From contig NC_008825.1 of the NCBI RefSeq assembly GCF_000015725.1, positions 1,178,001-1,242,000 on the forward strand: 64,000 bases of DNA. Direction: 5' to 3'. The position numbers and the translations under genes are program-made. The notes under the pieces are model-generated. The model was not told where the DNA came from, ran no database searches, and worked only from the letters and a program-made list of their open reading frames with translations. Source of the stretch: Methylibium petroleiphilum PM1 (GTDB lineage Bacteria; Pseudomonadota; Gammaproteobacteria; Burkholderiales; Burkholderiaceae_C). Of this stretch, positions 35,087 through 44,250 are shown one piece after another; positions within the stretch are counted from its first letter, which is position 1, and every line of letters begins with the position of its first letter.

Positions 35087-37862
35087 AATCTGTGAGGCGC
35101 TGGCGCTCCTGCGCCACCACGGTCGCTGGAGCGCGCGCCACGAAGCTCTCGTTGCCCAGCTTGGCTTCGGCCTTGACGATCTCGCCCTCGAGCCGGGCGA
35201 TCTCCTTCGACAGCCGCTCGCGCTCGGCCTCGACATCGACCTCCACGTGCAGCGCCAGCCGTGTCGCGCCGTGCACAGACACCGGCGCGGCCGCGGTGGC
35301 CTGCACGAACTCAGACTCGCTGTCGATGACCCGCACGTCGCCGAGCTTGGCCAGCGCCTTCAGCAGCGGCGTGGCCTGGGTGATGAAGGTGGCATCTCCG
35401 AAGCTCAGCAGCGGCACGCGCTCGGCCGGTGAGAGGCTCATCTCCGAGCGCAGGTTGCGGCAGGCGCCGACCAGTGCCTTCAGCTTCGCCACCCAGGCAT
35501 CGGCTTGGGCGTCGACGCGTTCCAGTTGCGGCTGCGGGTAGCTTGCCGTCGCGATCGACGCGTCGCTGCCGGCGACCTTGCGTTGCGCGATCGGTGCGAC
35601 GGCCTGCCACAGTTCCTCGGTGATGAAGGGCGTCAGCGGATGCAGCAGGCGCAAGACGGTCTCCAGCACGCGGATCAATGTGCGGCGGGTCGCGCGCTTC
35701 GCGGCGTCGTCGCCGACCGCGATCTGCACCTTGGCGATTTCCAGATACCAATCGCAGTACTCGTCCCACACGAAGCTGTAGACGGCGTTGGCGACGTTGT
35801 CGAGGCGGAACTCGGCGAACGCCTTCTCGACCGCCGCCTCGATGCGCTGCAGCTCGCCGGTGATCCAGCGGTCGGCGTTCGAGAAGTCGAGGTAGCCGCC
35901 CGGCACGCACTGCTCGGCCGTGTGATCCGCAAAGCCGCAGTCCTGACCCTCGCAGTTCATCAGCACGAAGCGCGTGGCGTTCCAGAGCTTGTTGCAGAAG
36001 TTGCGATAGCCCTCGCAGCGCTTGGTGTCGAAGTTGATGTTGCGGCCCAGGCTGGCGTAGCTGGCCATCGTGAAGCGCAGCGCGTCGGCGCCATAGGCGG
36101 GCATGCCCTCGGGGAACTCCTTCTTCACGCGTGCGGCGACCTTCGGCGCGGTCTCGGGTTTGCGCAGGCCGGTGGTGCTCTTCTTCACCAGCGTATCGAG
36201 GTCCACGCCCTGGATCAGGTCCACCGGATCGAGCACGTTCCCTTCGGACTTGCTCATCTTCTTGCCCTCGCTGTCACGCACCATGCCGTGGATGTAGACG
36301 GTGCGGAACGGCACGCGGCCGGTGAAGTGGGTCGTCATCATGATCATCCGGGCGACCCAGAAGAAGATGATTTCGTAGCCGGTGACCAGCACGCTCGAGG
36401 GCAGGAACAGCTCGAGTTCCTTCGTCCTCGCCGGCCAGCCGAGCGAGGAGAACGGCACCAGCGCGGACGAGTACCAGGTATCGAGCACGTCCTCGTCGCG
36501 CGTCAGCGCGCCGACGTAGCCGGCCGCGCGCGCCTTGGTCCGCGCCTCGTCCTCGCTGCGCGCGACGAACAGCTCGCCGCCGCTGCCGTACCACGCCGGG
36601 ATCTGGTGGCCCCACCAGAGCTGGCGCGAGATGCACCAGTCCTGGATGTTCTTCATCCACTGGTCGTAGGTGTTGACCCAGTTTTCCGGCACGAACTTCA
36701 CCTCGCCGGAGGCAACCGCGTCGATCGCCTTCTGCGCGATGCTCCTGCCGTCGGGGCCGGCCTTGCTGACCGCGACGAACCACTGGTCGGTCAGCATCGG
36801 CTCGACCACCTGGCCGGTGCGCGCGCAGCGCGGCACCATCAGCTTGTGCTTCTTCACCTCGACCAGGAAGCCCTGGGTCTCGAGGTCGGCGACCACCTTC
36901 TTGCGCGCGACGAAGCGGTCCAGCCCGCGATAGGCCTCCGGCGCAAGGTCGTTGACCTTGGCGTCCAGCGTCAGGATGCCGATCACCGGCAACCCGTGGC
37001 GCTGGCCGACCGCGTAGTCATTGAAGTCGTGGGCCGGCGTGACCTTGACCACGCCGGTGCCGAAGGCACGGTCGACGTAGTCGTCGGCGATCACCGGGAT
37101 CGTGCGACCGCACAGCGGCAGCGTCACCTGCTTTCCGATCAGGCCGGCATGGCGCTCGTCCTCGGGGTGCACCATCACCGCGGTGTCGCCGAGCATGGTC
37201 TCGGGCCGGGTCGTCGCCACCACCAACTCGCCGCTGCCGTCGGCCAGCGGGTAACGGATGTGCCACAGGAAACCGTCTTCCTCTTCGCTCTCCACCTCCA
37301 GGTCCGAGACTGCCGACTTCAGCACCGGGTCCCAGTTCACCAGCCGCTTGCCGCGGTAGATCAGGCCCTGCTCATAGAGCTGCACGAAGGTGTCCGTCAC
37401 CACCGGCGACAGCTTCTCGTCCATCGTGAAGTACTCGTGCCGCCAGTCCACGCTGGCGCCGACCCGGCGCATCTGCTGCGTGATCGTCGAGCCCGAGTGC
37501 TCCTTCCACTCCCACACCTTGGCGACGAAGCTCTGGCGGCCGAGGTCGTGACGGCTCTGGCCCTGCTGCTCCAGCTGGCGCTCCACGACGATCTGCGTCG
37601 CGATGCCAGCGTGGTCGGTGCCCGGCACCCACAGCGTGTTGTCGCCGCGCATGCGGTGGTAGCGCGTCAACGCGTCCATGATGGTCTGGTTGAACGCGTG
37701 GCCCATGTGCAGCACGCCGGTCACGTTGGGCGGCGGCAGCTGGATGGCGAACGAGGACTTGCCGTCGTCGAGCGTCGGCGCGAACAGGCCTCGCTGCTCC
37801 CACACGGGGGCCCACTTGGCCTCGATCGGGCCGGGTTCGAAGGATTTCGCGAGTTCGGTCAT
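35037..37862 (-). CDS. valS: Valyl-tRNA synthetase
   Basis: A 941-residue class I synthetase, [20 protein letters not shown]. The HIGH-type motif is [16 protein letters not shown] and the KMSKS motif is [15 protein letters not shown] large editing domain with [21 protein letters not shown] lies between. The C-terminus ends in a coiled coil (about 870-941, [19 protein letters not shown]) that grips tRNA. Length is normal. It has a terminator-like hairpin just upstream from the PepSY gene, so it should have its own promoter. Confidence 0.97.
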   Translation of the reverse strand: MTELAKSFEPGPIEAKWAPVWEQRGLFAPTLDDGKSSFAIQLPPPNVTGVLHMGHAFNQTIMDALTRYHRMRGDNTLWVPGTDHAGIATQIVVERQLEQQGQSRHDLGRQSFVAKVWEWKEHSGSTITQQMRRVGASVDWRHEYFTMDEKLSPVVTDTFVQLYEQGLIYRGKRLVNWDPVLKSAVSDLEVESEEEDGFLWHIRYPLADGSGELVVATTRPETMLGDTAVMVHPEDERHAGLIGKQVTLPLCGRTIPVIADDYVDRAFGTGVVKVTPAHDFNDYAVGQRHGLPVIGILTLDAKVNDLAPEAYRGLDRFVARKKVVADLETQGFLVEVKKHKLMVPRCARTGQVVEPMLTDQWFVAVSKAGPDGRSIAQKAIDAVASGEVKFVPENWVNTYDQWMKNIQDWCISRQLWWGHQIPAWYGSGGELFVARSEDEARTKARAAGYVGALTRDEDVLDTWYSSALVPFSSLGWPARTKELELFLPSSVLVTGYEIIFFWVARMIMMTTHFTGRVPFRTVYIHGMVRDSEGKKMSKSEGNVLDPVDLIQGVDLDTLVKKSTTGLRKPETAPKVAARVKKEFPEGMPAYGADALRFTMASYASLGRNINFDTKRCEGYRNFCNKLWNATRFVLMNCEGQDCGFADHTAEQCVPGGYLDFSNADRWITGELQRIEAAVEKAFAEFRLDNVANAVYSFVWDEYCDWYLEIAKVQIAVGDDAAKRATRRTLIRVLETVLRLLHPLTPFITEELWQAVAPIAQRKVAGSDASIATASYPQPQLERVDAQADAWVAKLKALVGACRNLRSEMSLSPAERVPLLSFGDATFITQATPLLKALAKLGDVRVIDSESEFVQATAAAPVSVHGATRLALHVEVDVEAERERLSKEIARLEGEIVKAEAKLGNESFVARAPATVVAQERQRLTDFSATLDRLRAQRSRLG

Positions 37863-37870
37863 GGCAGGCT

Positions 37871-37905
37871 TGAAAGGAAAACGGCGCCCATGGGGCGCCG
37901 TTTCC
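37871..37905 (-). terminator. Terminator after the PepSY gene
   Basis: On the minus strand a long stem (GGAAACGGCGCCC with one bulge against its complement, around an AT loop) is followed by TTTTCCTTTC. It separates the PepSY gene from valS. Confidence 0.75.
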
Positions 37906-37966
37906 GCTGGGTCGATGCCCCGATTCTACGAGGCAGGCCGGGCCCGCTCCGTCCGGGGCGGCGGCT

Positions 37967-38533
37967 TCACTTCGGCAGTCGGCCGATCTCCAGCAATTCG
38001 GGGTGTGCCTCGCGCAGTTTGCCGGTGACCGCGTCGACCTCGACGCGCACGTCGTCCCCATTGTCCTGCTCGATGTCGAACTCGTAGACCGGCGTGCCAT
38101 CGGACTCGACCTCGTACTCGACGCGCTCGACCTTGCCCGGGTGCTTGGCAAGTGCGGTCTTGGTCGCGTCGGTCTCGCTGACCTTGACCTTCTCCTTGAA
38201 GCCGGGCTCGTCGGCCGACTTGAAGCGCTGCTCGCTCTCGACGATCTTGCCGGTGGCGCCGCTGCACTCCACGTCCCACAGCTTGCCGTCCTTGCCGTCG
38301 ACCTCGATCTCCCAGACCGGCTTGCCGTCCTCCGGCTTCAGCACCACCTGCAGCACGGTGCCGGGGTGCTTGGCCAGCACCGTCGGGATGCATTTCTCGA
38401 TGCCGACGCTGACCTTGGGGATCTTGGGTGCCGCTGCAGCTGCGGCGCTCCAGAGCGTGAGAACGGAGGTGGCGACGGCGACGGGAAGAGCGCCTCGCAG
38501 TGCTCGGAGACGGCTTGTTCGGGACAGAGTCAT
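37967..38533 (-). CDS. Periplasmic protein with two PepSY domains
   Basis: A 188-residue protein with a signal peptide (MTLSRTSRLRALRGALPVAV, then an alanine-rich cleavage region near residue 38). Two PepSY-type repeats follow: KHPGTVLQVVLKPEDGKPVWEI...DGKLWDVEC and KHPGKVERVEYEVESDGTPVYEF...TGKLREAH. Each has the YEFDIE/WEIEVDG core. Such proteins often inhibit secreted proteases or accompany sensor kinases. AGAAGG precedes the ATG. It is divergent from a TetR regulator, which may control it. Confidence 0.85.
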   Translation of the reverse strand: MTLSRTSRLRALRGALPVAVATSVLTLWSAAAAAAPKIPKVSVGIEKCIPTVLAKHPGTVLQVVLKPEDGKPVWEIEVDGKDGKLWDVECSGATGKIVESEQRFKSADEPGFKEKVKVSETDATKTALAKHPGKVERVEYEVESDGTPVYEFDIEQDNGDDVRVEVDAVTGKLREAHPELLEIGRLPK

Positions 38534-38644
38534 GGTGGAGCCTTCTGATGCAGGAAAGGGATGGGGCTGGAAAGCGAGACGGAACATCGAGACCGAGCAG
38601 CGGATCGCGCTGCGTGCAACAGGATTTTCTCCCGACCTTCGCGT

Positions 38645-38660
38645 TTGAACGCCTGTTCGA
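38645..38660. promoter_or_regulatory. Candidate operator between PepSY and TetR genes
   Basis: TTGAAC-GCCT-GTTCGA is a palindrome with one mismatch in each arm pair, within the 198-base divergent gap. TTGAACG recurs at about 38700-38706. TetR proteins often bind such sites beside their own gene. Short palindromes occur by chance, so this is weak. Confidence 0.25.
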
Positions 38661-38731
38661 TCCCAGGCGGTACGTCGCTGCGCAACACTCCGGGCGTTGC
38701 TTGAACGTCCCGCCAAGCCTTCTTTCTCCCG

Positions 38732-39394
38732 ATGTCCGACTGGCTCGACCCCCTGCTGACGCGTACCGACGACCCGGTCAGTGGTGGCGCCCCTGCGGGC
38801 AGGGACAAGCGCACGCTGATCGTCGAAGCCGCGCTCGACGTGCTGCTGACCGATGGCATCGGGAAGCTGTCGATGCGGCGCGTGGCCCGGGAAGCTGGTG
38901 TGGCGCTCGGGTTGGCGCACTACTACTTTGCGTCCAAGGGCGAACTGATCGCGGCCTTGGTCGGCGCCAGCGCGCACCGCCTGCACGCGGAAGGCCCGCC
39001 GGAGACCGGCGACGCTGCAGGGCCGGGCGCCTGGCTCGGACGAGCGGAGGGCCTCGTCACCGCGGATCGGGTCCGTCTTTCAGCCGACATCGACAGCGCT
39101 GCCTTGCGTGACCCGGTGGTCGCGGAGGCCGCCGCGCAGCGTCACCGCGACGCGGAATCCGAGATGGGCCGGCAACTGGCCGCGATCACCGCCACGGCGG
39201 CAGTCGAACTCGGCGATCTGCCGTCGCTGAGCGCGGTACTGGCGGCGGCGCTCGATGGTCTGGCCGTGCGTGCCCTGATCGACCCGTCCTTCGATCTGCC
39301 GGCAGCGCATGCCGCCTTGCAGCACCTGCTGCAGGCCCGTCTGGCATCGCAGGCGGGTGCCGCGCCGAGACGGCGGACGGCCGCGACCTCCTAG
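38732..39394 (+). CDS. TetR-family transcription regulator
   Basis: A 220-residue protein. The N-terminal helix-turn-helix is DKRTLIVEAALDVLLTDGIGK, then MRRVAREAGVALGLAHYYFASKGELIAAL, a standard TetR recognition helix (residues about 25-72). The C-terminal ligand domain resembles BetI-type regulators (RLSADIDSAALRDPVVAEAA, ALDGLAVRALIDPSF). The ligand is unknown. It is divergent from the PepSY gene and convergent with the next gene. Confidence 0.9.
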   Translation: MSDWLDPLLTRTDDPVSGGAPAGRDKRTLIVEAALDVLLTDGIGKLSMRRVAREAGVALGLAHYYFASKGELIAALVGASAHRLHAEGPPETGDAAGPGAWLGRAEGLVTADRVRLSADIDSAALRDPVVAEAAAQRHRDAESEMGRQLAAITATAAVELGDLPSLSAVLAAALDGLAVRALIDPSFDLPAAHAALQHLLQARLASQAGAAPRRRTAATS

Positions 39395-39410
39395 CGCAGC
39401 GTGCGCCGAT

Positions 39411-40070
39411 TCAGCGGGCCGTGCACGCCTCCAGCGCGATGCCACGCAGACGCGCCTCGCGATCCACCCACCATGCCATGCCCTGCAGGCGTTCCGGCTT
39501 GGCGCCCTCGGGGATGCGGAGCGCTCGCCACTGCGTCGAGCGCCGGCCATCCGCGTCCAGAACCAGCGGACCGGCCACGCTGCGCACCAGACGCCGTTCG
39601 ACCGGGCTGCCATCGCTGCCGGCCGCGATGTGCTCGACCAGGGCCAGGTAGACCTCGGCGCCCTCGGGGAGCTTGCCACTGGCCTGCAATTGCAGGCCCA
39701 GGTAGCCGTTCCAGGCGGGGCCGCCGCCCACTGTCAGTCGCACCGCCGGTCGCCGGGCGAGCGGCCAACGAAACTCCTGCGTGCCGTCGACCGGTGCCGC
39801 CGTCGCCAGCGCCCGGCGGCGGGCAGCGGACTCGGGCAGGGCGCCTGCGGCCAGGGGTGCATCGGCCCCGGCGGCGCTCGGTTCGATCCAGTCCAGCACC
39901 CAGGTCGAGCGCGGCAGCGGCCGGGCCGCGGCGCCGGTCCAGCAGGCTTCGCAGTCGGACGACATCAGCCGCTCGATGACCTCGCGCGGCGCGCTGCAGG
40001 GCGCCGCCGCCGCGGGGGTGAGGCTGGTGAGCAGTGCGGCGCCAGCGGCGCCCAGGAGGGCGTTGCGCAA
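39411..40070 (-). CDS. Secreted protein of unknown function with a CxxC motif
   Basis: About 219 residues, starting at TTG in this reading (LRNALLGAAGAALLTSLTPA as a signal peptide, cleaved near residue 23). Right after it comes EVIERLMSSDCEACWTGAAA, a CxxC motif in the place where thioredoxin-like DUF1223 proteins carry theirs, followed by WVLDWIEP. The rest is not recognised. The start is uncertain: the TTG follows the in-frame stop of the amidotransferase gene by a single codon, and no ribosome site is visible. Confidence 0.6.
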   Translation of the reverse strand: MRNALLGAAGAALLTSLTPAAAAPCSAPREVIERLMSSDCEACWTGAAARPLPRSTWVLDWIEPSAAGADAPLAAGALPESAARRRALATAAPVDGTQEFRWPLARRPAVRLTVGGGPAWNGYLGLQLQASGKLPEGAEVYLALVEHIAAGSDGSPVERRLVRSVAGPLVLDADGRRSTQWRALRIPEGAKPERLQGMAWWVDREARLRGIALEACTAR

Positions 40071-40073
40071 GGC

Positions 40074-40874
40074 TCAGGCGCGCCGTCGCGCGCGTGCGGC
40101 GTCGAGGAACTCGCGCAGGATCGGCCGGCCGTCGAGCTGGTCGGGATGGAGCTGGCGCTGCGCCATGAATTCCGGATGCCACTGCATGCCGAACACATAG
40201 CTCGAACCGCGCCAGCGCACCGCCTCGATCAGGCCGTCGGGCACCGCCACCGCCTCGATGTTCAGTTCGCGGCCCAGGTCCTTGATTGCCTGATGGTGGA
40301 TGGAGTTGATCTCGGCCCGGTGCGTGCCCGGATAGAGCCCGGCCAGCCGGCTGCCCTGCACGAGGCTGACCTCGTGGAACTGGTTGTCGTAGCGGGCATC
40401 GTCGACGTGGGCGATGGCGGTGGGCACCTGGGTCGAGATGTCCTGGTAGAGCGTGCCGCCGAAAGCGACATTGATCAGCTGGCAGCCGCGGCAGATGCCG
40501 ATCACCGGCTTGCCGGCGGCGACGAAGGCGTTGAACAGCTCGATCTCGTAGCGGTCGCGCACCCGGTCGCCGGCCCAGGCGGGCGCCAGCGGGGTCTCGC
40601 CGTAGCTCTCGGGGGCCACGTCGGCGCCGCCCTGCAGCACCAGGCCGTCGAGTCGCTGCGCGTAGTCGGCCAGGCTCACCTCGCTGGGCTGCAGCAAGCC
40701 CTCGCGCTCGACGGGCGGGATCATCAGCGCCAGCGCGTCGGGCTGCAGCACCCAGTGCGCCACCGATTGCTCCAGGTAGTGCAGGGTCCGGGTGAAGATG
40801 CCACCGATGTCGGCCACCGGTGTGATCGGGTGATAGATGCGCGCGGAGATGCCGATGAGCAGCGCGTCGGACAT
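40074..40874 (-). CDS. Class I glutamine-amidotransferase-like hydrolase (PuuD family)
   Basis: A 266-residue protein, MSDALLIGISARIYHPITPV. The nucleophile elbow is VIGICRGCQLINVAFGGTLYQD (Cys), and the catalytic His and Glu are in FGMQWHPEFM. LQGGADVAPESYGE is typical of gamma-glutamyl-GABA hydrolase-like proteins. These enzymes cleave gamma-glutamyl amides, for example in putrescine breakdown. No other Puu genes are near. It is divergent from the UvrD-type helicase; the starts are 73 bases apart. Confidence 0.88.
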   Translation of the reverse strand: MSDALLIGISARIYHPITPVADIGGIFTRTLHYLEQSVAHWVLQPDALALMIPPVEREGLLQPSEVSLADYAQRLDGLVLQGGADVAPESYGETPLAPAWAGDRVRDRYEIELFNAFVAAGKPVIGICRGCQLINVAFGGTLYQDISTQVPTAIAHVDDARYDNQFHEVSLVQGSRLAGLYPGTHRAEINSIHHQAIKDLGRELNIEAVAVPDGLIEAVRWRGSSYVFGMQWHPEFMAQRQLHPDQLDGRPILREFLDAARARRRA

Positions 40875-40947
40875 GGCAGGAAGAGTGGGTAGGACGATGG
40901 GGACGAGGATACCCTTGGAGCCGAGCGCGGCTCCATAGAATCCGCGG

Positions 40948-43314
40948 ATGGATGTGTCAGTTGAAAACGATCGTGCGCCTCCGGGCGAAGCCGCTGGTCT
41001 GCTGCGCCACCTGAACCCCGAGCAGCTCGCCGCGGTCACGCTGCCGGCGGGCAATGCGCTGATCCTCGCGGGTGCCGGGTCCGGCAAGACGCGGGTGCTG
41101 ACGACGCGCATCGCCTGGCTGGTGCAGACCGGACAGGTCTCGCCGGCCGGCGTGATGGCGGTGACCTTCACCAACAAGGCCGCGAAGGAGATGCTCACGC
41201 GGCTCTCCACGCTGCTGCCGGTGAACCCGCGCGGCATGTGGATCGGCACCTTCCACGGCTTGTGCAACCGCTTCCTGCGCGCGCACTGGAAGCTGGCGGG
41301 CCTGCCGCAGGGTTTCCAGATCCTCGATGCGCAGGACAGCGTCTCTGCGGTCAAGCGCATCGTTAAGGCGATGAAGCTCGACGAGGAGCGCTACATCCCC
41401 AAGCAGTGCGCGTGGTTCATCGCCGGCGCCAAGGAAGACGGACTGCGCCCGCAGCATATCGAGGTGCGCGACGAGCTCACCCGCACGCAGCAGGCCATCT
41501 ACCAGGCCTACGAAGACCAGTGCCAGCGCGAGGGCGTGGTCGACTTCGCCGAGCTGATGCTGCGCACCTACGAGCTAATGCGCGACCACGCCGAGCTGCG
41601 CCAGCACTACCAGCGGCGCTTCCGCCACATCCTGGTCGACGAATTCCAGGACACCAATCGCCTGCAGTACGCGTGGTTGAAGATGTTCGCCGGCACCGAC
41701 AACAACGTGCTCGCCGTCGGCGACGACGACCAGAGCATCTACGCCTTCCGCGGCGCGCGTGTCGGCAACATGGCCGACTTCGAGCGCGAGTTCCACGTTC
41801 AGCAAGTCGTGAAGCTCGAGCGCAACTACCGCAGCTTCGGCAACATCCTCGACAGCGCCAACGCGCTGATCGCGCACAACTCGCGCCGCCTGGGCAAGAA
41901 CCTGCGCACCGAGGCCGGCCCCGGAGAGCCGGTGCGCGTGTTCGAGGCCACCAGCGACTTCGCCGAGGCGCAGTGGTTCCTCGACGAGGCGCGCCAGCTG
42001 CAGCGCGACGGCTCGCCGCGCAGCGAGATCGCAGTGCTCTACCGCAGCAACGCGCAGAGCCGGGTGATCGAGAGCGCGCTGTTCAACGCCGGCGTGCCCT
42101 ACCGCGTCTATGGCGGCCTGCGTTTCTTCGAGCGTGCCGAGATCAAGCACGCGCTGGCTTACCTGCGGCTGATCGAGAATCCGAACGACGACACCAGCTT
42201 CCTGCGCGTCGTCAACTTCCCCACGCGTGGCATCGGCACCCGCACGATGGAGCTGCTGCAGGACGCCGCGCGCAGCAGCGGCCGCAGCCTCTGGCAGAGC
42301 GTGGGGGCGATCGCCGGCAAGGGCGGCAGCAACCTCGGCGCCTTCACCGCGCTTGTCGACGCGATGCGCGACGCGACGCGCGGCCTCACGCTGCGCGAGA
42401 TCATCGAGCACGTGGTGCAGTCTTCCGGGCTGGCCGACTTCTACCGCAACGAGAAGGAAGGCGCCGAGCGGCTGGAGAACCTGGACGAACTGGTCAACGC
42501 CGCCGAAGCCTTCGTCACGCAGGAGGGCTTCGGCAAGGACGCGGTGGCGCTGCCGGTCGACGAACAGGCCGGCCGCATCGCCGAGCGCCTGCCGGCCGCC
42601 GTGGCCCTGGTCGACACCCAGCCCGATGCCGAGACCGGCGAGATCATGAGCCCGCTCGCGGCCTTTCTCACCCACGCCGCGCTCGAGGCCGGCGACAACC
42701 AGGCGCAGGCCGGCCAGGACGCCGTGCAGCTGATGACGGTGCACGCCGCCAAGGGCCTGGAGTTCGACCAGGTCTTCATCACCGGCCTGGAGGAAGGCCT
42801 GTTCCCGCACGAGAACGCGGCGGCCGACCTCGACGGTCTGGAAGAGGAGCGCCGCCTGATGTACGTGGCCATCACGCGCGCGCGCAAGCGGCTCTACCTG
42901 AGCTTCAGCCAGACCCGCATGCTGCACGGCCAGACCCGCTACAACCTCAAGAGCCGCTTCTTCGATGAACTGCCCGAGGCTGCGCTGAAATGGCTCACGC
43001 CGAAGCTGCAGGGCTTCGGCTCGGGCTATGCCCGCGACTACCAGGCCGCGTGGCAGCGCGGCACGGGGCTCGGCTCGATGGTGGGCGCGGGACGCGTAGT
43101 GCCTGCTTCGGCGCCGGCCGCCTTCGAAGCCCAGGCGCGCAGCACGCCGAACGGGCTGCGGTCCGGGCAAGGCGTGTTCCACACCAAGTTCGGCGAGGGC
43201 GTGATCGTCACGCTCGAGGGCATCGGCGCCGATGCCCGCGCCCAGGTCAACTTCGGCCGCCATGGCATGAAGTGGCTGGCGCTGAGCGTCGCGAAGCTGA
43301 CGCCGGTCGACTGA
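40948..43314 (+). CDS. uvrD: UvrD/PcrA-family DNA helicase
   Basis: A 788-residue superfamily 1 helicase. LILAGAGSGKTRVLTTRIAWL (motif I), AVTFTNKAAKEM (Ia), HILVDEFQDTNRLQYAW (II), VGDDDQSIYAFRGA (III), LERNYRS (IV), LMTVHAAKGLEFDQVFITGLEEGLFP (V) and YVAITRARKRLYLSF (VI) are all intact. A C-terminal Tudor-like PcrA region follows (FHTKFGEGVIVTLEG). It serves mismatch and excision repair. TAGAAT lies 6 bases before the ATG with no ribosome site. Confidence 0.95.
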   Translation: MDVSVENDRAPPGEAAGLLRHLNPEQLAAVTLPAGNALILAGAGSGKTRVLTTRIAWLVQTGQVSPAGVMAVTFTNKAAKEMLTRLSTLLPVNPRGMWIGTFHGLCNRFLRAHWKLAGLPQGFQILDAQDSVSAVKRIVKAMKLDEERYIPKQCAWFIAGAKEDGLRPQHIEVRDELTRTQQAIYQAYEDQCQREGVVDFAELMLRTYELMRDHAELRQHYQRRFRHILVDEFQDTNRLQYAWLKMFAGTDNNVLAVGDDDQSIYAFRGARVGNMADFEREFHVQQVVKLERNYRSFGNILDSANALIAHNSRRLGKNLRTEAGPGEPVRVFEATSDFAEAQWFLDEARQLQRDGSPRSEIAVLYRSNAQSRVIESALFNAGVPYRVYGGLRFFERAEIKHALAYLRLIENPNDDTSFLRVVNFPTRGIGTRTMELLQDAARSSGRSLWQSVGAIAGKGGSNLGAFTALVDAMRDATRGLTLREIIEHVVQSSGLADFYRNEKEGAERLENLDELVNAAEAFVTQEGFGKDAVALPVDEQAGRIAERLPAAVALVDTQPDAETGEIMSPLAAFLTHAALEAGDNQAQAGQDAVQLMTVHAAKGLEFDQVFITGLEEGLFPHENAAADLDGLEEERRLMYVAITRARKRLYLSFSQTRMLHGQTRYNLKSRFFDELPEAALKWLTPKLQGFGSGYARDYQAAWQRGTGLGSMVGAGRVVPASAPAAFEAQARSTPNGLRSGQGVFHTKFGEGVIVTLEGIGADARAQVNFGRHGMKWLALSVAKLTPVD

Positions 43315-43399
43315 GAGCGCGGCGCGCGCGCAACACCGCTTTCCGTCCGACGCTCCGTCATGGTGCGTTGTGGTCCCTGCTGAGACAGCCGGGAACAAT

Positions 43400-43427
43400 T
43401 TGTAAGCAAATGCTGCGCTGCTCACAA
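43400..43427. repeat. Inverted repeat in the uvrD-DUF1097 gap
   Basis: TTGTAAGCA and TGCTCACAA form an inverted repeat with one mismatch, ten bases apart. The surrounding 254-base gap is richer in A+T than its neighbours. It could be an operator for the DUF1097 gene. No other feature is evident in this gap. Confidence 0.3.
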
Positions 43428-43568
43428 AGGTTTGTCCTTGCTTGTTCGCGGCGGGGGTGATCCGAACACTGCCGCCACCACTCGTCGTTGGCAGTCAGGG
43501 GTGGTGCGCCGGCCGGCGGCGGGCGCTTCTTCTCTCCATACCGATACCTAGACTTGAGGAGACTCACC

Positions 43569-44069
43569 ATGCCCTTGCTCATTGCCCTGGCGATTTCGAT
43601 CGGCGTTCTGGCCGTGGTCGCGACCTTTCTTTTCCTCGGCCCGCTGGCGGCCTTCGGCGTCCAGATCTGGCAGGCCTTCGTGGCCTGGGCCTGCTACTTC
43701 CACAGCGGTGGCAAGCCCGCTTCGGCGCGGACCACCATCGTCTGCATGTCCTTCGGCATCGTCGTCGGGGCACTGTCGGTCATGCTGGCCGGGCAACTGG
43801 GTTCGCTCGGATCGCTTGCCGCACCGGTGGCGGTGGGCATCGGTGCGGCGGTGATCGTGCTGGCCGCGCACATCGGTCTGCTCGCAACGATCCCGGCCTG
43901 CGTCTACGGCTTCGCCTGCGTGGCCGGGCTCATCCTGCTGAAGAGCGTGGCGCCGGTCGACGCGATCGTGCCGTCCATCGTGTCGATCGCGATCGGCGCG
44001 GGCTTCGGTTGGGCCTCCGAGGCGCTGGCCAGCATGCTGACCAAGAAGGCCGCTCCCGCGGTGGCCTGA
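43569..44069 (+). CDS. DUF1097-like inner-membrane protein
   Basis: A 166-residue protein, MPLLIALAISIGVLAVVATF, with four to five hydrophobic segments and little else. FVAWACYFHSGGKPASARTT between the second and third segments and the overall layout resemble DUF1097/YcdZ inner-membrane proteins. TGAGGAG before the ATG at 43569 decides the start. Function is unknown. A long GC hairpin without a T-run follows the gene. Confidence 0.65.
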   Translation: MPLLIALAISIGVLAVVATFLFLGPLAAFGVQIWQAFVAWACYFHSGGKPASARTTIVCMSFGIVVGALSVMLAGQLGSLGSLAAPVAVGIGAAVIVLAAHIGLLATIPACVYGFACVAGLILLKSVAPVDAIVPSIVSIAIGAGFGWASEALASMLTKKAAPAVA

Positions 44070-44082
44070 CCCGCGGCGGCTC

Positions 44083-44117
44083 AGAGCGCCCGGCCGTTCC
44101 TGACGGTCGGGCGCTCT
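44083..44117 (+). terminator. Long hairpin after the DUF1097 gene
   Basis: Arms 44083-44097 and 44103-44117 pair at 14 of 15 positions around a 5-base loop. There is no U-tract, so it may slow or protect transcripts rather than end them. Confidence 0.4.
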
Positions 44118-44141
44118 CGCATGGCCGTCCTCGTGACAGAC

Positions 44142-44186
44142 GCGACACCGATCTGTCACCGCGCTTTCATGTCCCGTGCCTAACGT
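44142..44186 (+). promoter_or_regulatory. Putative Pho box and -10 upstream of phoX
   Basis: CTGTCAC (44153-44159), a 4-base spacer, then CTTTCAT (44164-44170) reproduce the 7-4-7 direct-repeat layout of PhoB sites. A weaker third unit GCGACAC lies 11 bases upstream (44142-44148). TAACGT at 44181-44186 sits exactly 10 bases after the last unit, where the -10 of PhoB-activated promoters is found. The downstream gene is a phosphatase, which supports the reading. Confidence 0.6.
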
Positions 44187-44250
44187 CTGCGGCTTCCCGG
44201 TGTGGCCATTCCGGCCCGCCCGCCACCCAGCAGTCGCAAGGAACGCAGAC

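Noticed and set aside
35505-38087. Long plus-strand frame opposite valS
   Set aside because: No domains and biased composition; it lies over intact ValRS motifs on the minus strand.
41575-43425. Long minus-strand frame opposite the UvrD-type helicase
   Set aside because: Shadow of a conserved helicase gene; no ribosome site or family features.
44083-44117. Hairpin after the DUF1097 gene as a riboswitch
   Set aside because: A single simple stem with no aptamer-like elements, located after a gene and before a promoter-like region.
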